A DNA stretch of 32,303 nt. Source: Sandaracinaceae bacterium. GTDB lineage: Bacteria; Myxococcota_A; Polyangia; Polyangiales; Sandaracinaceae. Positions 24,118 to 32,303 of the stretch are shown piece after piece (position 1 is the first letter of the stretch; each line of letters begins with the position of its first letter). A model generated the notes under the pieces. The model saw only the letters and a list, made by a program, of their open reading frames with translations, had not been told where the DNA came from and made no database searches. The DNA is taken from contig JAIBCE010000050.1 in assembly GCA_019694315.1 (NCBI GenBank), positions 1-32,303 of the forward strand, given 5' to 3'. The position numbers were made by a program, and so were the translations under genes.

Positions 24118-25014
24118 TGCGCTACGCACGCGCAGACTGGGTGCTGGCGGGTCTCTCGGCGCTCTGCGTCGCGCTCTTGCTCGGGACCACGCTGCTCCTG
24201 CTCGGCCTCATCGTGCGCCATGGCGCGGGCCAGATCAGCGTCGAGTTCCTGACGAGCGAGCCCGCCTCCGATCTCACGGGCGGCGGCATCTTCCCCGCGA
24301 TCGTCGGAACGATCGTGCTCACGCTCCTCATGACGATCACGGGCGTGCCGGTCGGCATCGCGACGGGGATCTACCTCGCGGAGTACGCACCGAGAGGCTC
24401 ACGCATCGCCGCCGTCGTGCGAGCCGCCGTGCAGAACCTGGCGGGCGTTCCGTCGATCGTGTTCGGCCTCTTCGGACTGGGCTTCTTCGTGATGTTCGTG
24501 GGTCGAGGCATCGACGACCTCGTCTACGGCCCTGGCGAGCCGGTGTGGGGACGGCCTGCGGTGCTCTGGTCGTCGCTGACGCTCGCGGTGCTGACCCTGC
24601 CCGTGGTGATCGTCGCGACGGAAGAGGCCCTCCGCACGGTGCCCCACGATCTGCGCATGGGCGCGATGGGCCTCGGCGCGACGAAGTTCCAGACGATCTT
24701 CCGCGTGGTGCTCCCGCAGGCCTCGAGCGGCATCCTCACCGGCGTGATCCTCGCGATCAGCCGCGGCGCTGGCGAGGTCGCGCCGATCATCTTCACGGGC
24801 GCCGCGAACTACCTGCCCTACCTGCCGACCGATCTGCGCGACATGCACATGCACCTCGGCTACCACGTGTTCGCGCTCTCGACGCAGAGCCCGAACGTGG
24901 ACGCGGCGAGGCCCGCGCTGTTCGGAACCGTGCTCGTGCTGCTCACCCTCACCTTCACGCTCAACCTCGCCGCGGTGCTCCTGCGCAACCGGGCGCGTGC
25001 CCACGCGATGGCCC

Positions 25015-25022
<8 letters not shown>
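24117..25022 (+). CDS. pstA: PstA, phosphate ABC transporter permease
   Basis: 301 residues, six predicted membrane helices. The first is [20 protein letters not shown]. The permease signature includes [36 protein letters not shown] and the coupling loop [20 protein letters not shown], followed by [20 protein letters not shown], all characteristic of PstA. It forms the second half of the channel with PstC. The start overlaps the pstC stop (TGATG at 24115-24119), and the end overlaps pstB by 8 bp, indicating translational coupling. Confidence 0.94.
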
Positions 25023-25809
<787 letters not shown>

Positions 25810-25816
25810 TCGACGC

Positions 25817-25852
25817 CCCGATCCGTGAGCAGCCACCGCTGTTCGGATCGGG
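25817..25852. terminator. Hairpin between convergent pstB and lipoprotein genes
   Basis: CCCGATCCG (25817-25825) pairs perfectly with CGGATCGGG (25844-25852), 9 bp around an 18-base loop, within the 60-bp gap between the two stops. It has no strong T-tract, as is usual at this GC content. Confidence 0.65.
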
Positions 25853-25869
25853 CACGAGCGGCGCTGGGC

Positions 25870-26769
25870 TCAAGGCAGACAGTCCACCGGGACGCTGCTC
25901 ACCACGACATCGTCGATGCGCACATCCACCGCGTCGTGCTGCGCGTAGGCGCCGACGTTGAGCGCGGTGAGCGCCGCGATCGCGAACGGGACGTCACCCC
26001 GGATCACATCCGTGTCGAGGGTCGCCACGGCGGCGCTCGGCTGGATCGCGAGCTGGAGGCACACCCAGCGCTCGAGAGGCTCGGGGCCGCCTTCTTGGCT
26101 GATGCCCCCTGCGCCCACGATCACGAGCTGGGTGAGCCGGAGCCCGTTGAAGTCGATGGAGATCTTGCGCTGCGCCGCTCCACCCAGGCCGTTGCCCGCC
26201 TCGGTGAGGACGAGGAAGCCCGTCGTCGCCGCGCGGTGCACGAACACCCTCGCCGTGACGTAGAAGCCGCTCGTCGCGAGCTCTGCGGGGATGGGGCGCT
26301 GGTAGCCAGCGCCGAGCCCATCCGTGAGGCCCGTCGTCTGGACACGCAGCCCCGCACCGTGAAAGCCGCTGCCGGGCTCGAGGGACACCGAGCTCGTGCC
26401 GTCGTTGAAGGTAGCCCACGGAAGCGGTGGCTCACTCTCGAAGTCGAGGCACGAGACCGTCGTCGCGGCGCGACAGACGAGGTCGCGAAGGCTCGGCGCG
26501 TCGCTGCTCGCGTCGGGCGCGAGCGCATCGAGGCCGGCGTCGTGGGCGAGCGCATCGAGGCCTGCGTCCACCGGCCGATCGAGCGCCCCGTCGATCGAGG
26601 CCGCATCCCGCGCCGCATCCAGCACCGACGCGTCACCCGACGCCTGGAAGCCCACGCGACCGCAGCTCGACGTGAGGACGAGGCTCGCCCCGATCGCGGC
26701 GCGCCCGAGCGTGAGCACGGTGCCTCGGGCCTCGATGCGCGGAGCGGGATCGTGGGCGAGGCGACGCAT
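25870..26769 (-). CDS. Lipoprotein with a concanavalin-like beta-sandwich
   Basis: 299 residues from the ATG at 26769. A GTG at 26718 would give a shorter signal peptide and is a fair alternative. LTLGRAAIGASLVLTSSC ends at a lipobox with Cys36. An Asp/Ala-rich low-complexity linker (about 45-92, with repeats like DAGLDALA) follows, then a beta-rich domain: VSCLDFESEPPLPWATFNDG, GFYVTARVFVHRA, RKISIDFNGLRLTQLVIVG, WVCLQLAIQP and VDVRIDDVVVSS. This pattern recalls LamG/concanavalin-type domains of myxobacterial surface proteins; no ligand can be named. The ATG overlaps the stop of the WGR gene (TGATG), implying coupled translation of two otherwise unrelated proteins. Confidence 0.75.
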   Translation of the reverse strand: MRRLAHDPAPRIEARGTVLTLGRAAIGASLVLTSSCGRVGFQASGDASVLDAARDAASIDGALDRPVDAGLDALAHDAGLDALAPDASSDAPSLRDLVCRAATTVSCLDFESEPPLPWATFNDGTSSVSLEPGSGFHGAGLRVQTTGLTDGLGAGYQRPIPAELATSGFYVTARVFVHRAATTGFLVLTEAGNGLGGAAQRKISIDFNGLRLTQLVIVGAGGISQEGGPEPLERWVCLQLAIQPSAAVATLDTDVIRGDVPFAIAALTALNVGAYAQHDAVDVRIDDVVVSSVPVDCLP

Positions 26770-29700
26770 CACCCGAAGAGCATCTCGAGGTCACGGAGCA
26801 GCTCGCTCGCGACGATGGGATCGACCTGGGCCAGCCGCTGCGTCTCCGTCTTCTGCCAGCGGAAGTCGATGCCCACGCCGAGCGCGACGATCTCTTGCTC
26901 GGGGAACATCGACACGTCGCCCACGGCGATGCCTGGATCGAGATCGATCGAGAAGAGGGTGCCGTCGACGGCCTTCTCCACCCAGCCGATGTGTCCTGCG
27001 TCCTGCGGCTGACCGCGCCGCCAGCCTCGCGCTTCGAGCCCGAGGACCTTGCCCGTCGGGATCTTCTTTCCCTTCCAGCGCTCCACGACGCCCTTGTTCT
27101 TCTCGTCGTCCGTGAGCTGGTGCACCTCGCGCCCGAGCTGCTTGAAGGGCTGCACGAGCTCGTAGTCCCCGAAGATCTGCGCGAGCTTGGCCTCGTCGGC
27201 GGGATCCAGCTCGATCGTGTGCGCCACGCCGACGAGCGCTCCTTCGGGCAGCGTGAAGGCCTCGTCGTCCGGGCTCGCGAAGGTCCCGTCCTCGGCGACA
27301 CGGAAGACCGCGAGCAGCTTGCCCGCAGCGTCGTAGGCACCCCACGCGAGGCGCACGACGAGGTGACGCACGAGCGGGTGCTCCACGAGGAAGCGGCGGA
27401 ACACGTCCTGACTCCAGCGGCGACGACCACACATCGCGAGCTCGAGGCGGATCACCTGCTGCTGCGCGATCGTCTTGGCGTCCTTCTTCAGCGCTTTCCA
27501 GGTGTCCACGGCCGCGCTGCTCTTGTCTGCGTCGTCGTCCTTGCGAGGCTTCGGGAGCTCTCCGAGCACCTTGCCGTCGGCATCCTTCACGAGCGGCTTG
27601 AGCGACTCGTCGAACACGACGCGGAACACGCGCGCGCCGAAGTCGAGCGACAGCGAGCCGTCGTCGTCGAGGCCGAGGTCGGGCACGAGCCGATCGGCGA
27701 GCTTGTCGGCCGTGAGGCCACGCGCGTCCGCGATCTGATCGATCTTCTCGCGCGCTTTCTCCTGGAGGCCCTTGAACTTGAGCTTCTGTGCGATGCCGTG
27801 GAGGTGCATGAGCGCGACGTCGGAGCCGATCGAGGCGAGCACGTCGAGCCCCGTCACCGCGCGCTGGTGCTGCGACTCGCCGGGCCACGCGCGCAGCAAG
27901 GGCGTGATGCGGCGCGCGCACTCGTCGTCCCCGAGGAGGCCCATCGCGGTGAAGGCCCAGCCCTCCTTCGAAGGCGCGCCTGCCACGTTCCAGCTCGAGA
28001 AGAGCTCCCACGCGAGCTCCCCCTGCGAGGCCGTCGTGGTGAGCTCCTTCACGCGCAGCACGCCGGCATAGGGCTCACCGGGCTTGGAGATCGCCAGCAT
28101 CGTGAGCACGTGCTCCATCGCCGAGACGGGCAGCGCCTTGTGCAGCTCGCCCCCGCTCGCGTTCCGGAGCACGAGACGCGGCAGCGTCGCCGCACCGGCG
28201 AAGTCCGGGAGCGCAGGGATCTTGGACGGGTAGAGATCGAGCGCGTCGAAGTCGAGCACCGCGCGCGTCGCGACGCGCGCAGCCTCACCGTAGCGTCCCG
28301 CGACCTCCATGACGGTCGCCTCGTGTCCTTCGCTCGCGAGCACGCGTAGGCCGTGCTCCGCGGTGTCGCGGCTCTTGCCCTGTGGACCGACCGCGAGGGG
28401 CACGAGACCGATCGCGGCCGCCTCGGGGTGCGCGAGGAGCCACGCCTTGGCGCCGGGCGGCTTCTTCTTGAGCCGGTAGAGCGCGTCGGCGGCGATCATC
28501 GCGACACGCGGGCTGCGATACGGACGCAGGACCTCGAGCCCGGCCTCGGCGTGCGAGCTCGCATAGGCGAGGAACGCATCGAGGAACGCGAGCCCCTGCG
28601 TCGCGGCGAGGTAGCGGAAGCAATCGTCCTCCGCCCACCAGCGCTCCGGCGCGAACGTCGCGATCAGCTTGCGTGCGAGGCGAGGAGGCAGCGCCGCCAG
28701 GTGGCTCCCGTAGGCGGTGAAGTAGGACTTCGTCTTGGCGCGCGCCTGCGACGCGAGCTCGGCGTCGTCGGCGGCATCGTCGCGCTCGCCGAGCCTCTCC
28801 GCGAGCGCCCGCGGCAGGCCCCAGTGGCTCACGAAGTAGTCGGGAGAGCTCACCTGCCGCGTGGCCCACGCAGGCGCCTCGAAGCGAGCCCACCTCGCCT
28901 CGATCCCCGGCGGCCACGAGAGGGCCTCGGGGTACGGCAGCATCGCGAGGCCCGCGACCACGCCGGCCCCAGCCTTCTTCTTCTTGTCGAGCCACGGTGG
29001 CGAAACGAGGAAGCGCGGGAGCTCTTCTTCCGTGGCCTCCTCCATGGTGAGCAGCTTCTGTCGGAGATCGTCGACGAGCTTTCGACCCGCCTCGCCGAGC
29101 GAGCCGACCGCGGCCTCGATCGCGGGGCTCTCGGAGCGCACGAGCTGGGCGAGGATCGTGCGACACGGGGCCGATGCAGCGCCTCGCTGGAGCGCGACCG
29201 TGACGAGTGGAACGAGCGCGGCCGACGGCCTCTCGTTCGCCCCCTCTCGCAGGGCTTGGAGCATGTTCCTGTCGCTCGCGCGAGAGGCAAGGAGCGAGAA
29301 CGCCTCGGGAGATCCGAGGAACGCGATCACCTCGGCCACGTCGCGGTAGGCCTCCGCGTCGCCCGGATGCGCGAGACAGGCCTCGAGCACGGGCAGCAGC
29401 GCCTCGCCGAAGCACGCCACCCACGTGTAGAGGACCGGCAGCGCAGACATGTTGCCGTAGCGCGCGCCCACCTTGAGCGACCAGAGCGAGTGACCACTGC
29501 CGAGCTTCTCGATCGAAGAGATCTGGTTGGCAGAGAGGAGGACGTTGCCATCACCGCTGTTGCCAGCGCGGAGCAGCTGATCGGCCTCGCCGAGCTCGGG
29601 GAAGAGCCGCATCCGCTGTGACGCGAACGCATGGTCGCGCACGGGCTCGAGCGCGCGCAGCTCGGCGCGGGCCTCCTCGGGCAGGGGCGCGAGGTGCTCC

Positions 29701-30596
29701 GCGAGGTGCAGGACCGCGCCGTAGTCGCCGTACGAGAACCACTGGAGCTTCGCCTTCGTCAGCGCGGCGTAGGCGACGAGCGCGTGGCGCGGACCGCCCG
29801 TGGCGAGCCAGAGATCGATCGCGAGGGCGACGCCCTGCGCCACCCACGCCGCATCGCCCCAAGGGTTCGAGGTGCCCGCGAGCACGGTCACGATCCCGAG
29901 CTCCGTCTCGAGCGGCGCGGGCCCGCTCGGCGCGGTCGACGACTCGAGCCGTTCGCGCGCAGTGCTGGTCGCGGGGCTGTCGCCCGCCTTCGACTTGGCC
30001 GCGCGAGCGCGCACCTTCTTCCAGAGCTCCGGCAGATCGATCGAGGGCGCGGGCGAGGCCCACTTCGGACGCGGATAGAGGTGCTCGCGCCGCGACGCGG
30101 GCCACGTGCGTGGATCGGTGAGCACGAGCGTCGAGGCAGAGACGTGCGCGGTCGCCATCGCGTGCGACGCCGAGCTCGAAGTCGATGAAGACGCGGAAGA
30201 CGCCGCAGGAGACGAAGTCGACGTCGGAGGAGACGAGGACGAAGAGGACGGAGAGGACGGAGAGGACGAAGAGGAAGAAGACACGACCGATGGCGCGGCC
30301 TCGGTGCTCTTCTTCGTCGCCTTCGCCTTCGCGGGCGGTGGGGTCGCGGCGTCGCTCGTCGGCGACGCGGTGGCCTGCGCCGCAGGAGCGCCGCCGACCT
30401 CCGTGTAGCCCTTGCTGGTCTTCTCCTTCACCAGCTTGTCGTGCTCGGCCTTGGCCTTCGCCTCGGTCGGAAACGACTTGGTCTGGGACTGACCGCCCGT
30501 GCCGATCCGTCCCCACCGCACGTCGAAGCTCGTGCCGTCGAGCTCGATCTCCCAGAACTTGCTGCTCGTGCCCTCGATCAGCTCGAACCGGCGCAT
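26769..30596 (-). CDS. WGR-domain and DUF4132 protein (YehI/MolR-like)
   Basis: 1275 residues. The N-terminal WGR domain (1-66) includes KFWEIELDGTSFDVRWGRIG with W28-G29-R30 and SFPTEAKAKAEHDKLVKEK. A linker follows, with an almost pure Ser/Pro/Thr tract at 105-143. The large central part is helical and repeat-like (for example VAEVIAFLGSPEAFSLLASR). The C-terminal about 280 residues match the DUF4132 pattern: RVFRVVFDESLKPLVKD, VRLAWGAYD, AHTIELDPADEAKLAQIFGD, QPFKQLGREVHQLTDDE and a final EIVALGVGIDFRW. E. coli YehI and MolR have this WGR-DUF4132 build, and yehI lies beside yehL-yehM-yehP. WGR domains can bind nucleic acid ends; the function here is unknown. AGGAGG precedes the ATG at 30596. 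Confidence 0.87.
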   Translation of the reverse strand: MRRFELIEGTSSKFWEIELDGTSFDVRWGRIGTGGQSQTKSFPTEAKAKAEHDKLVKEKTSKGYTEVGGAPAAQATASPTSDAATPPPAKAKATKKSTEAAPSVVSSSSSSSPSSPSSSSSSPPTSTSSPAASSASSSTSSSASHAMATAHVSASTLVLTDPRTWPASRREHLYPRPKWASPAPSIDLPELWKKVRARAAKSKAGDSPATSTARERLESSTAPSGPAPLETELGIVTVLAGTSNPWGDAAWVAQGVALAIDLWLATGGPRHALVAYAALTKAKLQWFSYGDYGAVLHLAEHLAPLPEEARAELRALEPVRDHAFASQRMRLFPELGEADQLLRAGNSGDGNVLLSANQISSIEKLGSGHSLWSLKVGARYGNMSALPVLYTWVACFGEALLPVLEACLAHPGDAEAYRDVAEVIAFLGSPEAFSLLASRASDRNMLQALREGANERPSAALVPLVTVALQRGAASAPCRTILAQLVRSESPAIEAAVGSLGEAGRKLVDDLRQKLLTMEEATEEELPRFLVSPPWLDKKKKAGAGVVAGLAMLPYPEALSWPPGIEARWARFEAPAWATRQVSSPDYFVSHWGLPRALAERLGERDDAADDAELASQARAKTKSYFTAYGSHLAALPPRLARKLIATFAPERWWAEDDCFRYLAATQGLAFLDAFLAYASSHAEAGLEVLRPYRSPRVAMIAADALYRLKKKPPGAKAWLLAHPEAAAIGLVPLAVGPQGKSRDTAEHGLRVLASEGHEATVMEVAGRYGEAARVATRAVLDFDALDLYPSKIPALPDFAGAATLPRLVLRNASGGELHKALPVSAMEHVLTMLAISKPGEPYAGVLRVKELTTTASQGELAWELFSSWNVAGAPSKEGWAFTAMGLLGDDECARRITPLLRAWPGESQHQRAVTGLDVLASIGSDVALMHLHGIAQKLKFKGLQEKAREKIDQIADARGLTADKLADRLVPDLGLDDDGSLSLDFGARVFRVVFDESLKPLVKDADGKVLGELPKPRKDDDADKSSAAVDTWKALKKDAKTIAQQQVIRLELAMCGRRRWSQDVFRRFLVEHPLVRHLVVRLAWGAYDAAGKLLAVFRVAEDGTFASPDDEAFTLPEGALVGVAHTIELDPADEAKLAQIFGDYELVQPFKQLGREVHQLTDDEKNKGVVERWKGKKIPTGKVLGLEARGWRRGQPQDAGHIGWVEKAVDGTLFSIDLDPGIAVGDVSMFPEQEIVALGVGIDFRWQKTETQRLAQVDPIVASELLRDLEMLFG

Positions 30597-30772
30597 CACG
30601 CCTCCTGCGCGGGCGAAACGGGAACGCCGGTGCCGCGAGGCCGGCGCGGTCATGGTACGCGGCCGGCCGCTGTGCGTCCCCTCCGGCCGCGACGCGTGCA
30701 GCCTCGGGTCGCGGTGGCATGCTGTTCAGCCGCCCGCTCCGCGCAGTGGAGCATGAGCAAGAGGAGGCCCTC

Positions 30773-31519
30773 GTGTCCCAGGCACCTGGCGTGACGTGTC
30801 CCCGTTGCGGCGCGAGCACGCCGCTTCCCGCGGATCTCACCGTCCCCACGTTCTCCTGCGCGTTCTGTCGAGAGGTGCTCGACACGGCCACCTACGCCGG
30901 CAAGCAGGTCATGTCGGGGCAGGCGCTCGCGGAGCACCTGCATCGCGTGGCCACCGATGGCGCGTACGCGCAGCAGGCGATGGCCGCGATGCGTGAGGGC
31001 TCCACGCAGGGACCGCGCTTCGAGGACGAGAACCGCGCGACACGTGCCGCGCAGTGCACGGCCTGCGGCGCGGCGGTGGCCGTCCCGCTCGATCTGCGCG
31101 TGCACCAATTCACCTGCCAGGCGTGTGGACGAACCCACGCCGTGTCGCAGTACGTGTCGGACCGCGAGCGCTTCGAGCTCGACATGGCACGCCAGGTCGC
31201 CGACAACGAGCGCCTCAAGCAGGTCCGCGCCGAGGGCGTCGCGTGCAGCAAGTGCGGGGGCAAGAACGAGGTCTCGACGCAGGGCAGCGTGCAGATGCAG
31301 TGCCGCTTCTGCGGCGCCACCATCCTCTTGTCGGATCACGTCGACGCGGGCGCGGTCGCGCGCGAGCGCCTCAAGCTCGCGGTGCACGGGATGCGGGACG
31401 AGATGGTCGCGAAGCAGAAGGCGCGCGATCGGCTCGTGTTGATCGCGACCGTGGTGGTGCTCGTCTTGGTGTTCGGTGGCGCGGGGCTGGCCGCGCTCAT
31501 CAGCCGGCTCATGCACTGA
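30773..31519 (+). CDS. Triple zinc-ribbon protein with C-terminal membrane anchor
   Basis: 248 residues from GTG 30773, six bases after GAGGAGG. Three zinc ribbons occur in series. The first is CPRCGAS...FSCAFC (about 9-32), the second CTACGAA...FTCQACG (about 97-122), and the third CSKCGGK...MQCRFCG (about 159-182). An Ala/Glu-rich helical region separates the first two. The end (RLVLIATVVVLVLVFGGAGLAALI) is a single membrane helix with a very short tail, so the protein is probably tail-anchored with the ribbons in the cytoplasm. I do not recognise a characterised family. It is divergent from the WGR gene (176 bp) and overlaps the convergent edge gene by 11 bp. Confidence 0.8.
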   Translation: MSQAPGVTCPRCGASTPLPADLTVPTFSCAFCREVLDTATYAGKQVMSGQALAEHLHRVATDGAYAQQAMAAMREGSTQGPRFEDENRATRAAQCTACGAAVAVPLDLRVHQFTCQACGRTHAVSQYVSDRERFELDMARQVADNERLKQVRAEGVACSKCGGKNEVSTQGSVQMQCRFCGATILLSDHVDAGAVARERLKLAVHGMRDEMVAKQKARDRLVLIATVVVLVLVFGGAGLAALISRLMH

Positions 31520-32303
31520 CGAGCGCACTGACGAGCGCACAGGCGGTCGCGTCGTCCTCGCTCGCATCGCCCTCGCCCGCGTCTTCCTCGCTCGCATCGT
31601 CCTCGCCCGCATCGCCCTCGAGCACCGCGCCCGGGGCGCCCTCTGCGAGCGCACCGAGCGAGACGGATCGCGCCGCCTCGAGGGCCAGGGCCACACGGAT
31701 CGCCGCATCGAAGAACGCCGCAGCGACCGAGACGGGCTCTCCTGCGCGGCGCCGCACCCTCGCTTCCCGATAGCGCTCCATCCGCGTCGCGAGGCCGCGC
31801 GCCCCGATCTCCTCGAGCTCGCGCGCCGCGCGATCCACCCGCGCTTCGTGGCTCGAGGGCACCGACGACAGGCCGAGGTGGAAGGCCTCCTCGAGCACCG
31901 AGCGCGCGGCCTCGAGCCGCATCGCCGATCGCGAGGGGAGCGGCCGCTCTGCAGCCACGCTGGCGAGCGAGCCGTGATCGCCGCGATCCTCCACGTCGGG
32001 CGCCACCACCCGATCGCCCACCACGAGCGTGGGATCGATCGCGAAGCCGTGACCGTCGTGGCTCACGCTCCCCGCGACCCAGCGCACCGCGCCCATGCCG
32101 CCCGCGAGCGCGCGCCCGAGCACGTCGAGCGCGTGCGGCGCCGCGCCACGAAACGGCGACGCCAGGAAGAGGCGCGCGCCGTCGCGATCGAAGACCTCCC
32201 CCACGAGGCGCTGCGCCCCGGCGTCGAAGCCCACGCTCCCGACCGCCGCCACGCGCACCGCATGCACCGACTCGGCGAGCACGCGCGGGCGCAGCATCGC
32301 GGG
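31509..32303 (-). CDS. Unrecognised protein with acidic repeat tail, probably 5'-truncated by the window edge
   Basis: The frame is open to the right edge. An ATG at 32297 exists but lacks a visible ribosome binding site context, so the gene may start outside. The visible about 260 residues begin with a beta-rich part (VAAVGSVGFDAGAQRLVGEV, ARLFLASPFRG, GAVRWVAGSVSHDGHGFAID). A helical Arg/Ala/Glu-rich segment follows (HLGLSSVPSSHEARVDRAAR, GLATRMERYREARVRRRAGE). It ends in a repetitive acidic tail (GDAGEDDASEEDAGEGDASE). I wondered about the C-terminus of a SWIM zinc-finger protein, which accompanies YehI/L/M/P-type genes elsewhere, but no SWIM motif is visible. The stop overlaps the zinc-ribbon gene. 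Confidence 0.6.
   Translation of the reverse strand, partial: PAMLRPRVLAESVHAVRVAAVGSVGFDAGAQRLVGEVFDRDGARLFLASPFRGAAPHALDVLGRALAGGMGAVRWVAGSVSHDGHGFAIDPTLVVGDRVVAPDVEDRGDHGSLASVAAERPLPSRSAMRLEAARSVLEEAFHLGLSSVPSSHEARVDRAARELEEIGARGLATRMERYREARVRRRAGEPVSVAAAFFDAAIRVALALEAARSVSLGALAEGAPGAVLEGDAGEDDASEEDAGEGDASEDDATACALVSALVSA
31517..31540. repeat. Exact 12-bp tandem duplication at overlapping gene ends
   Basis: TGACGAGCGCAC occurs twice in a row (31517-31528 and 31529-31540). The first copy begins with the stop codon of the zinc-ribbon gene. On the other strand it encodes the repeated ALVS of the edge gene's C-terminus (ALVSALVSA). Confidence 0.85.
31552..31621. repeat. 30-bp minisatellite coding the acidic tail
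   Basis: Two 30-bp units (31552-31581 and 31582-31611) differ at three positions, and a partial third unit follows. They encode the alternating GD/ED-A-S/G-E tail of the minus-strand edge gene. The unit length is a multiple of three, so copy-number changes would keep the frame. Confidence 0.7.

Overview
The window is about 32 kb of uniformly very GC-rich, densely coded DNA. It looks like a chromosomal segment of a myxobacterium (Myxococcota; a Polyangia/Sandaracinus-like relative is my inference). The reasons are an mglB-mglA polarity/motility pair very close to the Myxococcus proteins, many lipoproteins with Asp/Ala/Pro-rich linkers, a Cys-rich FG-GAP surface lipoprotein, and large strand-coherent blocks with 1-4 bp start/stop overlaps. 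I see no tRNA, rRNA, CRISPR array, IS element or phage gene.

Left part (1-7.5 kb): a partial SppA-type S49 peptidase (minus, cut by the edge), then mglB and mglA (plus) ending in a hairpin terminator. Next come a minus-strand Cys-rich FG-GAP lipoprotein, a divergent plus-strand alpha/beta-hydrolase lipoprotein, a minus-strand membrane TPR protein whose 3' end overlaps the hydrolase, and a small plus-strand lipoprotein.

Middle part (7.5-21.5 kb, all minus strand). Read in the direction of transcription it holds a tandem-GNAT protein and then had-oah-dch-bcrC-bcrB-bcrA-bcrD. This is a complete four-subunit, ATP-dependent class I benzoyl-CoA reductase with the three enzymes of the modified beta-oxidation that opens the dearomatised ring. 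From oah to bcrD every junction is a 1-4 bp overlap, so this is one translationally coupled operon. Only 101 bp later on the same strand follow a MoxR AAA+ ATPase, a DUF5682 protein and a VWA protein, the counterparts of E. coli YehL, YehM and YehP. The leader of had carries several dyads and a perfect hairpin next to the ribosome binding site, and a 36-bp duplication covers the end of the GNAT gene.

Right part (21.5-32.3 kb): a pstS-pstC-pstA-pstB phosphate import operon (plus) behind a clear Pho box and closed by a hairpin. Then, on the minus strand, a WGR-DUF4132 protein (like E. coli YehI/MolR) is translationally coupled to a small lipoprotein. A plus-strand protein with three zinc ribbons and a C-terminal membrane anchor follows, and last an edge-truncated minus-strand protein with an acidic repeat tail. 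The presence of YehI-, YehL-, YehM- and YehP-like proteins within 23 kb suggests a dispersed version of one system.

The most interesting item is the benzoyl-CoA reductase operon in a presumed myxobacterial genome, with no visible ferredoxin, CoA ligase or dedicated regulator, followed directly by a MoxR/VWA module of the kind that remodels metalloenzymes elsewhere.
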